Assembly: GCA_014649575.1 (NCBI GenBank)
Contig: BMTH01000005.1
Location: forward strand, 1-64,000
Length of the DNA stretch: 64,000 nt
Direction of reading: 5' to 3'
Origin: Streptomyces griseoincarnatus
GTDB lineage: Bacteria > Actinomycetota > Actinomycetes > Streptomycetales > Streptomycetaceae
The first letter of the stretch is position 1. The number at the start of each line of letters is the position of its first letter. Of the stretch, positions 24,243 to 32,943 are shown in pieces. The notes beneath the pieces are model-generated. The model was not told the origin of the DNA. It saw only the letters and a program-made list of their open reading frames with translations, and ran no database searches. Made by a program: the position numbers and the translations under genes.

Positions 24243-24984
24243 GCCCCGCGCGGCGGCGCTGACCCCGACGGCCTCCGGCCCCGGCAGGCTCACACCCGCA
24301 GGGCACCCCCGGCGACCCCGCCCCACACGCGGCCGGCCCCCACCAAGCCCCACTGCCCGCACCCACACCCCAAACGCCCCCAGCACACCCACACCCACAG
24401 GCGACGCCCGGCAGACCCACGGCACCGCACGCGGCCAGCCCCACCGACCCCTACTGCCCGCGCCTCCAGCGCACACCCACACCCACAGGCCACGCCGGCG
24501 AACCCACGGCCCCGCGGCCCCACAGGCACGGCAAGCCCCCAAACCCTCCTGCCCACACCCGCAGGGCACGCCCGGCGAACCCACGGTTCCCTACGCGGCG
24601 AGCCCTCACTGACCCCTACTGCCCGCACCCACGCCCAGCGGACCCACGGCCTGCCACGGCCCCGCTCGCGGTGCCGCCGTTCGCCGTCGCGGCACTCTGT
24701 GCCCACGCCGGCCTGCCTCAGCGAAGCCCTCACGCTCTCGCGGCGCCTCCACGCCTGTCCGTGACAGTCTGTTCTGCCCACGGCACAGGTGGCCTCGCCC
24801 GGCGGCATCGACCTGCGCAGCCGGGCATCCGAGCCCGCGCCGTGCGGCGGACGAGCGCCTCGTCCCACGACCGGCGCCTCGCGACTGACCGCCGCTGTCG
24901 GCCGCGCACCGACGCCCACGGCGTCGGACCGGCACGCTCCCGAGGCGGACTCGGTCCCCGGACGCGGCCGCGCGCACGCACGGC
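24243..24984. repeat. Long intergenic region with degenerate C-rich repeats
   Basis: From about 24287 to 24640 the plus strand is strongly C-rich. A degenerate unit recurs at least four times: CACACCC(A/G)CAGG, then GGCGAACCCACGG-like, then CCCTACTGCCCGCACCC-like segments. The CTGCCC landmarks are at about 24353, 24454, 24549 and 24619 (spacing 101, 95 and 70). The minus strand has a long open frame here, but it is Gly/Trp/Val/Arg low complexity with no ribosome site. From 24650 to 24984 I see nothing recognisable. Confidence 0.6.
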
Positions 24985-25020
24985 GCCGGGGCCCCGGATC
25001 CGATGATCCGGGGCCCCGGC
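24985..25020 (-). terminator. Perfect 16-bp hairpin terminator
   Basis: A perfect 16-bp stem with a CGAT loop lies 21 bases past the stop of the minus-strand gene at 25042-25473. It is the strongest hairpin I noticed in the window and probably ends the sigma-factor-side transcripts. Confidence 0.75.
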
Positions 25021-25041
25021 GGTGAGGGGGAGGGAGGTGGT

Positions 25042-25473
25042 TCAGAAATCCGTGGGGAGGCCGCTGGCCTCGGCGATGCCTCGAAGCTCCTCGTTCTGGC
25101 GGTGGCGGTCGCGGATCATCCCGGCGATCTCGCCCAGCCGGGAGGGATCCGCCGCGGTCTCCGCGTCGGTGACCACCCGTACCGGCCCGGTGTCGTCGTC
25201 GACGTCGAGCTCGACCACCTCGTTGTCCAGGCGGCCGGTGACCGCCGTGGCGATGACCAGGGCGGCCTCGTCGCGGACCTCCTGGGGGAGCTCCTCGTCC
25301 CCGCCGTCCAGCGCGAGGTCGAGGCCCGAGAGGCGGTGCTCGTCGATGGCCTCGAGGACCGGCTCCACCAGTCGGAGCAGAAGCCGGTAGTCCTCCGTGT
25401 CCATCCGCACCCGCAGCAGGTCGAGATACACGTCCACGGGGCGGTTCTCCGGGGTGAACTCGGATTCGCTCAT
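25042..25473 (-). CDS. Acidic hypothetical protein
   Basis: This gene encodes 143 aa. I do not recognise a domain. The sequence is acidic and soluble (VLEAIDEHRLSGLDLALDGG; ELDVDDDTGPVRVV) with no signal peptide or membrane helix. ATG 25473 begins MSESEFTPENRP; the frame extends upstream to 25536 but that part is basic and unlike the rest. It lies downstream of the DUF5133 and sigma genes on the same strand, 28 bp from the former, and is followed by a strong terminator, so it is probably the last gene of that unit. Confidence 0.75.
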   Translation of the reverse strand: MSESEFTPENRPVDVYLDLLRVRMDTEDYRLLLRLVEPVLEAIDEHRLSGLDLALDGGDEELPQEVRDEAALVIATAVTGRLDNEVVELDVDDDTGPVRVVTDAETAADPSRLGEIAGMIRDRHRQNEELRGIAEASGLPTDF

Positions 25474-25501
25474 GGGCCTCGGGTTCCCTTCCTGCCTCGG
25501 G

Positions 25502-25723
25502 TCACACGGCGGCAGGCGCCGCCGCGGCGGTGTCACGTCCGTCCGGCGTCAGCCAGGCACGGGCCGTGGCGAGCGCCATGCCCACGTCCCGGGTACCGGT
25601 CGACACGCACAGGGTGTAGGCCAGGTCGGCGATCCGCGACTCGGGAGCGGTCGCCGGGGCCGCCGTCAGGGTCTCGTACTCCTCGACCAGACGGCGCAGC
25701 ACGGTGGGGTGAGGCTTGAGCAT
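25502..25723 (-). CDS. DUF5133 domain protein
   Basis: This gene encodes 73 aa. The pattern HPTVLRRLVEEYETL, then a variable linker and ADLAYTLCVSTGTRDV matches the small Streptomyces DUF5133 family, often found beside regulators; its function is unknown. It starts at ATG 25723, 47 bp after the sigma factor stop on the same strand. Confidence 0.85.
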   Translation of the reverse strand: MLKPHPTVLRRLVEEYETLTAAPATAPESRIADLAYTLCVSTGTRDVGMALATARAWLTPDGRDTAAAAPAAV

Positions 25724-25770
25724 GGGACTCGCTTTCTCGGCGAACGGTGCGGACGGTGCGAGGTGGAGGG

Positions 25771-26625
25771 TCAGGCGGTGGGCCGGCCGCCGCCTCGGGC
25801 GGCGTGCTGCCCCAGCACGTCGGCGCGCACGCGGGCGCAGCTGCGGCTGATCAGGCGGGAGACGTGCATCTGGGAGATGCCCAGCCGGTCGGCGATCCGG
25901 CTCTGGGTCATGTCCTCGAAGAAGCGCATGTAGAGGATGGCGCGCTCCCGCTCAGGCAGGCGCCGCAGCCCCTCCTTGGCCGACTCCCGGTCGACCACCA
26001 CGTCGTAGGAGGAGTCGGAGGCGCCGAGGGTGTCGGCGAGGCTGTAGCCGTCGTCGTCGGTGGAGAGTTCGGCGTCCAGGGACAGGGTGCTGAAGCTCTC
26101 CAGCGCCTCCATGCCGGCGGACACCTCCTCCTCGGTCAGCCCGGTGTGCGCGGCGATGTCCGCCACGGACGGCTCGGGGCTGCCGGGGTTCTGGGTGAGC
26201 TCGCGGCGGGCGACGCGGACCTTGTTGCGCAGCTCCTGGATCCGGCGGGGCACGCGCAGCGCCCACATGCGGTCCCGGAAGTGGCGCTTGACCTCACCGG
26301 TGATGGTGGGGACGGCGTAGCTCTCGAAGGCCCCGCGGCTCGGGTCGAACCGGTCGATGGCCTTGACCAGGCCCAGGGCCGCGACCTGGCGCAGGTCCTC
26401 GATGGACTCGCCGCGGTCGCGGAAGCGGCCGGCGATCCGGTGGGCCATGGGCAGCCAGGCGGTGACGAGCTCGTCCCGGACGGCTTCCCGCTCGGGTCCG
26501 TCCTCGAGGGTCGCCAGCCGTGAGAAGAGCGTCGTGGTGTCGGGGGCGTCGTCGTGCCGCCGGCGGGTGGCGGCGGGGGTCGTTCCGGAGAAGCCGGGAC
26601 GCGGTGCGGACGTGTCAATGAGCAT
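25771..26625 (-). CDS. sigM: SigB/SigF/SigG-type RNA polymerase sigma factor, probably SigM
   Basis: This gene encodes 284 aa. Region 2 is visible in AHRIAGRFRDRGE, DLRQVAALGLVKAIDRFDP and FESYAVPTITGEVKRHFRD; region 3 in RRIQELRNKVRVARREL; region 4 in RERAILYMRFFEDMTQSRIADRLGISQMHVSRLI. This is the stress/sporulation class recognising GNNT-N14-16-GGGTA promoters. ATG 26625 has GGGAG about 9 bases upstream. An RsbW-like gene lies 220 bp upstream on the same strand and is the natural anti-sigma partner. The name sigM is from remembered gene order in S. coelicolor; paralogues are hard to separate by sequence alone. Confidence 0.9.
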   Translation of the reverse strand: MLIDTSAPRPGFSGTTPAATRRRHDDAPDTTTLFSRLATLEDGPEREAVRDELVTAWLPMAHRIAGRFRDRGESIEDLRQVAALGLVKAIDRFDPSRGAFESYAVPTITGEVKRHFRDRMWALRVPRRIQELRNKVRVARRELTQNPGSPEPSVADIAAHTGLTEEEVSAGMEALESFSTLSLDAELSTDDDGYSLADTLGASDSSYDVVVDRESAKEGLRRLPERERAILYMRFFEDMTQSRIADRLGISQMHVSRLISRSCARVRADVLGQHAARGGGRPTA

Positions 26626-26844
26626 GCGGTTCAGCTCCCGAACGGTGGTTTCAGGGATCTACCGCGGGATGGTCGTCGCGGGACGCACGGAGGGGTCCCG
26701 GTGCGGTCGTACCACTCCCGCCGGCGCGCCTCCGGTCCGAAGCACGAACCTCCGATTGCCCCCGGCCCGGTAGAACAAACTCCGCTTCTGCGCGGAAATT
26801 GCCGCGGACCTTCACCGGGGGCCCGAAGGGCCGCCCGGGGCCGC

Positions 26845-27288
26845 TCAGACCAGGGAGACGAGGGCGGTGATCCGCTTGCCGCCGGCGGGCAGGTCGGACA
26901 CCTGTACGTCGCGGGCCAGGCGGCACACGATGGGCCAGCCGTGGCCGCCCGGGCGGCGCCGGCCCTCGCCGTCGACGGGCGGCACGGCGACGGGGAGTGC
27001 GTCGCTGCGGTCGCTGACGGACAGCAGGACGCCGGGGCCGTCGACGTCGACCTCGAAGCCGGTGACTCCCCCGCCGTGCAGGATGGCGTTGGTGGTGAGC
27101 TCGGAGGCGACGAGCAGGGCGTCGGCCAGCGCCTCGGTGTCGCAAGGGGTCCGTGTGGCCAGACAGCGTTCGGTCACCGCCCGCAGCACGGCCTCGCGCA
27201 CCTCGGCGGGCCGGGACGGGCACGGCTGCCCGGCGGGCCGGTCGCCGGGCAGCCGGACAACGGGTTCGATGAGGTGCTCCTCGCTCAT
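26845..27288 (-). CDS. RsbW-like ATP-binding protein beside the sigma factor
   Basis: This gene encodes 147 aa. It is a GHKL domain with N box VASELTTNAILHGGG and a shortened G box region (GRRRPGGHGWPIV). It is likely to bind or regulate the sigma factor encoded next on the same strand, or to phosphorylate a STAS protein. The start ATG 27288 is followed by MSEEHLIEP. The ATP lid looks short compared with RsbT of this window, which may indicate a binding rather than kinase role; that is uncertain. Confidence 0.85.
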   Translation of the reverse strand: MSEEHLIEPVVRLPGDRPAGQPCPSRPAEVREAVLRAVTERCLATRTPCDTEALADALLVASELTTNAILHGGGVTGFEVDVDGPGVLLSVSDRSDALPVAVPPVDGEGRRRPGGHGWPIVCRLARDVQVSDLPAGGKRITALVSLV

Positions 27289-27436
27289 GGGGCGACTCCC
27301 TGGGTCTCGGTGTCAGCACTTGGCGGTTTCGCCTCGGACCTCCCTTTTCGGCTCACCTGTCACGGTTCAGGCAAACCTCCCGGGGTGTTTCCCGCCTGCC
27401 CCGTGACCGCACGCCCACTGCGGGTACCCGGGCCGC

Positions 27437-27667
27437 ATGACCGATGTGGTGGACTCGGACGAACTGCTGCGGCGCATCCAGCGGGCACGCGCCTGTGCGG
27501 CCCAGGAGGAGCGGGCCTGGCGGGCCCGGGGCGAGCGGCTGGGCCGGGAGGATCCGGGGGACGCCGCCGAGGCGCGGGACGCCGAGGTCCGTACGGTGGC
27601 CTACGGGGTGGTGCTGCGGGTGCTGGACGAGATCCTGACGCCGGGCAAGCACGGGACTCCCGGCTGA
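27437..27667 (+). CDS. Small hypothetical protein
   Basis: This gene encodes 76 aa, helical and rich in Arg/Glu/Ala (LLRRIQRARACAAQEERAW), with no recognised domain. It starts at ATG 27437. Codon usage is Streptomyces-like and it fills the gap between the RsbW-like gene and the decarboxylase, so I keep it, but the function is unknown. Confidence 0.6.
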   Translation: MTDVVDSDELLRRIQRARACAAQEERAWRARGERLGREDPGDAAEARDAEVRTVAYGVVLRVLDEILTPGKHGTPG

Positions 27668-27724
27668 CACGGCCGCGAGGGGCGCGGCGGATTGGCGCCG
27701 GAGGGGCCGGGAACCCGGCGACGC

Positions 27725-29191
27725 ATGACTGCCGAACATCACCGGGCACCGGTTCTGGAAGCGCTGGAGGAGTACCACCGCAGCGGACGGCTGGGGTTCA
27801 CGCCCCCGGGTCACAAGCAGGCGCGCGGAGCGGATCCGGCGGTGCGCGAGTTGCTGGGGGACGCCGTCTTCCTGGGGGACGTGCTGGCGACGGGCGGGCT
27901 GGACGACCGGCTGACCCGGGGCCGCGTGCTCCAGTCGGCGCAGGAGCTGATGGCCGACGCGGTGCACGCCGAGCACACCTTCTTCAGCACGTGCGGCAGC
28001 TCCCTGTCGGTGAAGGCGGCGATGCTGTCGGTGGCGGGGCCGCACGAGAAGCTGCTGATCGGCAGGGACGCCCACAAGTCGGTGGTGTCGGGGCTGATCC
28101 TGTCCGGCGTCGAGCCGGTATGGGTGGAGCCGCGCTGGGACGCCGGAAGGCATGTGGCGCACCCGCCGTCGGCCGCGGAGTTCGAGGCGGCCTTCGAGGC
28201 GCATCCGGACGCCCGCGGCGCCCTGGTGACCAGCCCGACGCCGTACGGCGCGGCGGCGGCGCTGCGGGAGATCGCCGAGGTCTGCCACCGGCGCGGGCGC
28301 CCGCTGATCGTGGACGAGGCGTGGGGCGCGCATCTGCCCTTCCACCCTGAGCTGCCGTCGTGGGCGATGGACGCGGGCGCGGACATCTGCGTGACGAGCA
28401 TCCACAAGATGGGCAGCGGGCTCGAGCAGGGCTCGGTGTTCCACCTCCAGGGGGATCTGGTGCCGCCGGCGGTCCTGGGCACGCGTGCCGATCTGCTCGG
28501 CACCACCAGTCCCTCGGTGCTGATCTTCGCGGGTCTGGACGGCTGGCGGCGGCAGATGGCGCTGCGGGGCGAGGAGCTGATGGGGTCGGCGCTGGCGCTG
28601 GCCGGCGAGGTCCGGGCGGCGATCGAGGAGATCGACGGGATGCACGTGGACGGGCGGGACGACTACTGCGGGCCGGGTCTCGCGGACGACTTCGACCCTC
28701 TGCCGTGTGTGATCGACATACAGGAACTGGGCATCACGGGCTACCGGGCGGCGGACTGGCTGCGCGAGCACCGGGCGGTCGACGCCCACCTGGTCGACCA
28801 CCGGCGCATCGGCACGCAGATCACGCACGGCGACGACCGGGAGACCACCGGGGAGCTGCTGTCGGCGCTGCGTGAACTGGGGCGGGCGGCGCCCGGGCTG
28901 CGCGGCGGTCCGCCGGTCGCGGTGCCGGAGCCGGGCGAGCTGCGGATGGAGCAGGCGGCACTGCCGCGGGACGCGTTCTTCGGCCCGGCCGAGGACGTGC
29001 CGGCGGAGAAGGCCGCCGGGCGGATCGCGGCGGAGATGATCACGCCGTACCCGCCCGGGATCCCCGCGGTGCTGCCCGGCGAACGGCTGACCGAACCGGT
29101 GCTGCGGTATCTGCGGACCGGCCTCGAGGCGGGGATGTACCTCCCGGACCCGACGGACCCGGACCTGGAGACGGTGCGGGTCGTCGCGTAG
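27725..29191 (+). CDS. PLP-dependent Orn/Lys/Arg decarboxylase-type enzyme
   Basis: This gene encodes 488 aa. It is a fold-type I (aspartate aminotransferase fold) decarboxylase. The N-terminal FTPPGHKQ motif, HTFFSTCGSSLSVKA, DEAWGAHLPFHP and the PLP lysine K228 in TSIHKMGSG are characteristic of the Orn/Lys/Arg decarboxylase family. The product would be a polyamine or diamine (cadaverine, putrescine or agmatine); the substrate is not decided by sequence alone. ATG 27725 fits the family start; a TTG at 27692 is less likely. A terminator lies about 115 bases beyond the stop. Confidence 0.9.
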   Translation: MTAEHHRAPVLEALEEYHRSGRLGFTPPGHKQARGADPAVRELLGDAVFLGDVLATGGLDDRLTRGRVLQSAQELMADAVHAEHTFFSTCGSSLSVKAAMLSVAGPHEKLLIGRDAHKSVVSGLILSGVEPVWVEPRWDAGRHVAHPPSAAEFEAAFEAHPDARGALVTSPTPYGAAAALREIAEVCHRRGRPLIVDEAWGAHLPFHPELPSWAMDAGADICVTSIHKMGSGLEQGSVFHLQGDLVPPAVLGTRADLLGTTSPSVLIFAGLDGWRRQMALRGEELMGSALALAGEVRAAIEEIDGMHVDGRDDYCGPGLADDFDPLPCVIDIQELGITGYRAADWLREHRAVDAHLVDHRRIGTQITHGDDRETTGELLSALRELGRAAPGLRGGPPVAVPEPGELRMEQAALPRDAFFGPAEDVPAEKAAGRIAAEMITPYPPGIPAVLPGERLTEPVLRYLRTGLEAGMYLPDPTDPDLETVRVVA

Positions 29192-29233
29192 CGGCCGTAC
29201 GGGGGCGCGTGGACCCCCGATTACGCGAACCCC

Positions 29234-29343
29234 TGGTCAATGGTTTATCGTTCACTCATACGTGGTGACGGGGTCGACCAGACTCCTCCGGACACCACCG
29301 CTCACGGCCCTGGCTGGCTTCCCCCGTCCAGCCAGGGCTTTTT
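29234..29343 (+). ncRNA. Candidate small RNA or structured 3' UTR
   Basis: After the decarboxylase stop the sequence becomes AT-richer (29234-29261), then forms a GTGGTG/CACCAC-closed hairpin (29262-29298). It ends in a canonical Rho-independent terminator (29307-29343). This could be a short independent RNA of about 80 nt or the mRNA's processed 3' end. The candidate -35 and -10 are weak. Confidence 0.35.
29307..29343 (+). terminator. Rho-independent terminator
   Basis: A perfect 11-bp stem (29307-29317 with 29328-29338), 10-base loop, then TTTTT. It terminates the decarboxylase transcript and/or a small RNA. Confidence 0.8.
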
Positions 29344-29476
29344 CACGCCCTGACACGGCCCGGCCGCGGCTCTCCGGACCGGATCCCTCCGCCGAGGTGC
29401 CCCGAACGGCGGCAGCGGCTGAAATGAGTAGGGAGGGAATGCACCCGGACCGTATCCCGGCGAGGAGCCCCGTCCC

Positions 29477-29932
29477 ATGACCAAAGCGATCAAACTCCTG
29501 ACCGCCCTCCCCCACCACCAGCGCGAGCACCTGATGACGCTGGCCCGTGAGGTGTACTTCCCGGAGGACACCCGCATCTTCGAATCCGGAGGGCACGCCG
29601 ACCGCTTCTGGGTCATACGCTCCGGCGCCGTCTCCCTGGACCAGCGGCTGAACGAGGTGCAGCGGGTCACCGTCGCCGGGCTCGGCGCGGGTGACCTGCT
29701 GGGCTGGTCCTGGCTGTTCCCCCCGTACGAGTGGGATTTCGGGGCGCTGGCGTTCACCCCGGTCCGGGCCTACGAGTTCGACGCGGCGACCGTGCTGAAG
29801 GTGTGCGAGGCGGACACCGCCCTCGGGTTGTCGCTGGTCCGCTGTGTCGCCGAGGTGCTCGCGCACCGGCTGGAGACGACCCGCGGCCAGCTGATGGAGC
29901 AGTACGCGATGCGGCGCGGCTTCGTGCTGTAG
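29477..29932 (+). CDS. Stand-alone cyclic-nucleotide-binding (CNBD) protein
   Basis: This gene encodes 151 aa. A CRP-like beta-roll is visible in FPEDTRIFESGGHADRFWVI and GLGAGDLLGWSW, followed by the C helix. The chain ends at GFVL with no helix-turn-helix, so it is a sensor or binding module without DNA contact. The usual phosphate-cassette Arg is not obvious, so the ligand is unclear. Start ATG 29477 follows a GAGGAG-like site. Confidence 0.85.
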   Translation: MTKAIKLLTALPHHQREHLMTLAREVYFPEDTRIFESGGHADRFWVIRSGAVSLDQRLNEVQRVTVAGLGAGDLLGWSWLFPPYEWDFGALAFTPVRAYEFDAATVLKVCEADTALGLSLVRCVAEVLAHRLETTRGQLMEQYAMRRGFVL

Positions 29933-29985
29933 AACGACGCGGCTCCGGGCTGCAGGGTGACGCGGCTTCGGGCTGCGGAACGCGG

Positions 29986-31284
29986 TCAGACCCGGTAGCG
30001 GCGCAGCGCCGGCATGGCCGCGGCCAGCACCAGCATCACCACGACGACCAGGACCCCGCCGCCCGCGACGGCCGTGCGAGGGCCGAAGGCGGAGCCGGCG
30101 GTGCCGTGCAGCACGTCCGCGAGGCGGGGGCCTCCGGCCACGACGACGGTGAAGACGCCCTGCATGCGTCCCCGCATCTCGTCGGTCGCGGCGGACAGCA
30201 GGATCGCCCCGCGGAACACCATGGACACCATGTCCGCGACCCCGGCGAGGGCGAGGAAGGCGACCGCGAGCCACAGGCTGCCGCTGAGCCCCGACCCGGC
30301 GACGGCCAGCCCCCACACCACGACCGAGCCGATCACCATCCAGCCGTGCCGCCGCGCCCGGGAGAACGTGCCGGAGAACAGCCCGCCCAGCACCGCGCCG
30401 AGCGGGATCGCGGCGAACAGCAGGCCCAGCGCGAAACCCTCCCCGTACGGGGCGTAGGTCTCGGAGGCGAGCTGCGGGAACAGGGCGCGGGGCATGCCGA
30501 GGACCATGGCGACGATGTCGGCCAGGAACGACAGCAGCAGGACCGCGTGCCCCGAGATGTAGCGGAAGCCCTCCAGGACGCCGCGCAGTCCGGCGCTCCC
30601 CGCCTTGGCGGCGGTGAGCGGCGGCAGGGCGGGCAGGCGGTACACCGCCCAGACGGTGACGCACAGTGCGAGGGCGTCGATCAGATACAGCTCGGCCAGC
30701 CCGATCACGGGGATGAGGGCGCCCGCGAGGAGCGGCCCGGCGATCTGGCCGGTCTGCATCACGGTGGAGCCCAGCGCGTTGGCGGCGGGCAGTTCGTCAG
30801 CGGGTACCAGGCGGGCGATGGAGGCACTGCGGGCGGGCGCGTTCAGCCCCCAGAAGGCCTGCTGGAGCGCGAGCAGCAGCATCAGCGTCCAGACGGACTC
30901 CAGGCCGGCGAAGGCCTGGACCCAGAACAGCAGCGAGGTGACCGCGATGCCGGTGTTGGTGAGCAGCAGCAGTGTGCGGCGGTCCATGCTGTCGGCGATC
31001 GCGCCGCCCCACAGGGCGAACACGATCAGCGGCAGCAGTCCGGCGAGGCCGGCGGCGCCGACCCAGGCGGAGGAGCCGGTGATGTCGTAGATCTGCTTGG
31101 GCACCGCGACGGCGGTGAGCTGGCTGCCGACCGCGGTGACCACGGTGGAGGCCCACAGGCGGCGGTAGGCGGGGCGGCGCAGCGGCCGGGTGTCCATGGC
31201 GAAGCGGCGCCATCCGCGCGGTCCGCCGTCGTCCTGTTCCGCCTTCGGTGTCCGGGGTCCGGTGCTGCTCTCGCTGGTGTCCAC
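29986..31284 (-). CDS. MFS transporter
   Basis: This gene encodes 432 aa, with about 12 hydrophobic helices after a soluble N-terminal tail of about 40 residues (PRGWRRFAMDTRPLRRPAYR). The loop DSMDRRTLLL between helices 2 and 3 is the MFS signature region; TFSRARRHGW is the second-half counterpart. It resembles the enterobactin-exporter/MFS_3-like group; the substrate is unknown. The start is GTG 31284 with AGGA 5 bases upstream. Confidence 0.88.
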   Translation of the reverse strand: MDTSESSTGPRTPKAEQDDGGPRGWRRFAMDTRPLRRPAYRRLWASTVVTAVGSQLTAVAVPKQIYDITGSSAWVGAAGLAGLLPLIVFALWGGAIADSMDRRTLLLLTNTGIAVTSLLFWVQAFAGLESVWTLMLLLALQQAFWGLNAPARSASIARLVPADELPAANALGSTVMQTGQIAGPLLAGALIPVIGLAELYLIDALALCVTVWAVYRLPALPPLTAAKAGSAGLRGVLEGFRYISGHAVLLLSFLADIVAMVLGMPRALFPQLASETYAPYGEGFALGLLFAAIPLGAVLGGLFSGTFSRARRHGWMVIGSVVVWGLAVAGSGLSGSLWLAVAFLALAGVADMVSMVFRGAILLSAATDEMRGRMQGVFTVVVAGGPRLADVLHGTAGSAFGPRTAVAGGGVLVVVVMLVLAAAMPALRRYRV

Positions 31285-31355
31285 GACCGTCCTGGTTGGT
31301 GCTTACATCCACTTGGCCGGGACTCACTATGGCAGGCCGCCGGTGCGGCCCGTCC

Positions 31356-31976
31356 TCAGGCTCCCGCGATGAGCGTCACACCGAGGACGATCATGGTGGC
31401 GGCCACCAGGGCGTCCAGCACCCGCCAGGCGGCCGGGCGGGCCAGGAAGCGGCCGAGCAGCCGCGCGCCGAAGCCGAGTGCGGCGAACCAGCAGAAGCTG
31501 GCCAGCGCGGCCCCGACGCCGAACGTCCAGCGTGCGGTCCCGTGATGGGCGGCGACCGAGCCGACGAGGAACACCGTGTCCAGGTAGACATGCGGGTTGA
31601 GCCAGGTCAGGGCGATACAGGTGAGCACGGCCCGGCGCCGCGACCCGGCCGCCGCCCCGCCCTCCGCCTCGAGGCCCGAGGAGGCCGGGCGGACCGCCCT
31701 GCGCGCGGCCAGGGCGCCGTAGCAGAGGAGGAAGACGCCGCCGATCCAGGCCACCACCGTCAGAGCCGCGGGCCACGCCACGACGACGGCGCCGACACCG
31801 CCGACGCCGAGCGCGATGAGGACCGCGTCGGACAGGGCGCAGATGCCGACCACGGCGAGCAGGGCGTCCCTGCGGATCCCCTGGCGCAGCACGAAGGCGT
31901 TCTGCGCGCCGATGGCGACGATGAGGGACAGTCCGGTGCCGAAACCGGCGAGGGCGGGGGCGAAAGCGCTGGTCAT
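31356..31976 (-). CDS. lysE: LysE/ArgO-type basic amino acid exporter
   Basis: This gene encodes 206 aa with six predicted membrane helices. GFGTGLSLIVAIGAQNAFVLRQG is the LysE N-terminal signature (helix 1 with the AIGAQNAF loop) and TWLNPHVYLDTV marks helix 4. The family exports lysine and arginine. It is divergent from a LysR-type gene of the ArgP/LysG group, 70 bp away, the standard exporter/regulator pair. Confidence 0.92.
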   Translation of the reverse strand: MTSAFAPALAGFGTGLSLIVAIGAQNAFVLRQGIRRDALLAVVGICALSDAVLIALGVGGVGAVVVAWPAALTVVAWIGGVFLLCYGALAARRAVRPASSGLEAEGGAAAGSRRRAVLTCIALTWLNPHVYLDTVFLVGSVAAHHGTARWTFGVGAALASFCWFAALGFGARLLGRFLARPAAWRVLDALVAATMIVLGVTLIAGA

Positions 31977-32046
31977 GGCGTCGACGTTAGGCCGGGCAGC
32001 CCTGTTCAGTACAGCTGAGGATTCTTACGTACCCTTAGCAGATGTG

Positions 32047-32943
32047 ATGGAGGATCTTCCGCTGGACCAGGTACGGACACTGCTCGCGGTGGTCGACGAG
32101 GGGACGTTCGACGCGGCGGCCGCCGCGCTGCACGTGACGCCCTCGGCGATCAGCCAGCGGGTCAAGGCGCTGGAGCAGCGGACCGGGAGGGTGCTGCTGC
32201 TGCGCACCCGCCCGGTGCGGCCCACCGAGTCCGGCGAGGTGCTGGTGCGCCTGGCCCGGCAGGTGTCCCGGCTGGAGCGGGACGCGTACGCGGAGCTGGG
32301 GCTGAGCGGCACCGGCGAACCCACGAGGGTGTCGATCGCGGTCAACGCGGATTCGCTCGCCATCTGGTTCCTGGACGCCCTGGTCCGGCTGCCCGCCCGG
32401 TCCCGGCTCTGCTTCGAGCTGCGCCGGGAGGACGAGTCGCACACGGCGGCGCTGCTCCGCGAAGGCACGGTGATGGCCGCCGTGACCTCCTCCCCCGACC
32501 CGGTGCCGGGCTGCTCGGTGCGGCGCCTGGGGGCCATGCGCTACCTGCCGGTGGCGTGCCCGGCGTTCGCCGCGGAGCTGCTGACGGAGCCGCTGGAGGA
32601 GTCGGTGGCGGCGGCCCCGGTGGTGGTCCTGGACCGGCGGGACGACTTCCAGGACGAATTCGTGCGCCGGCTCACCGGGGACCGCACGGGGGCGAGCACC
32701 CTGCGCCACTACGTGCCGACGTCGGAAGGGTTCGCCGAGGCGGTGGCGGCGGGACTGGGCTGGGGCATGGTGCCGGAGGCGCAGGCGGTGCCGCTGCTGC
32801 GGGCGGGCCGGGTCGTGGTGTTCGCGCCGGGCCGGGAGGCCGACGCGCCCCTGTACTGGCAGCAGTGGAAGCTGAACTCCCCCGCCCTCGCGGCGGTCGC
32901 CGACGCGGTCATGGAGACGGCGGCCCGGGCTCTGCGCCCTTGA
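32047..32943 (+). CDS. argP: LysR-type regulator, ArgP/LysG group
   Basis: This gene encodes 298 aa. The N-terminal winged helix (LDQVRTLLAVVDEGTFDAAA; VTPSAISQRVKALEQRTG) and a type 2 periplasmic-binding-like effector domain match ArgP/LysG, which sense basic amino acids and activate lysE. ATG 32047 begins MEDLPLDQV; a GTG one codon before is possible. No good ribosome site is visible, so the mRNA may be leaderless. Its 3' end overlaps the convergent TetR gene by 35 bp. Confidence 0.9.
   Translation: MEDLPLDQVRTLLAVVDEGTFDAAAAALHVTPSAISQRVKALEQRTGRVLLLRTRPVRPTESGEVLVRLARQVSRLERDAYAELGLSGTGEPTRVSIAVNADSLAIWFLDALVRLPARSRLCFELRREDESHTAALLREGTVMAAVTSSPDPVPGCSVRRLGAMRYLPVACPAFAAELLTEPLEESVAAAPVVVLDRRDDFQDEFVRRLTGDRTGASTLRHYVPTSEGFAEAVAAGLGWGMVPEAQAVPLLRAGRVVVFAPGREADAPLYWQQWKLNSPALAAVADAVMETAARALRP

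Noticed and set aside
24290..24919. 209-codon minus-strand frame rich in Gly/Trp/Val
   Set aside because: It comes from the C-rich repeats; there is no ribosome site and no family-like sequence.
27422..27429. GGGTACCC near the small gene at 27437 as a SigB promoter
   Set aside because: No GNNT at 14-16 bases on either strand.
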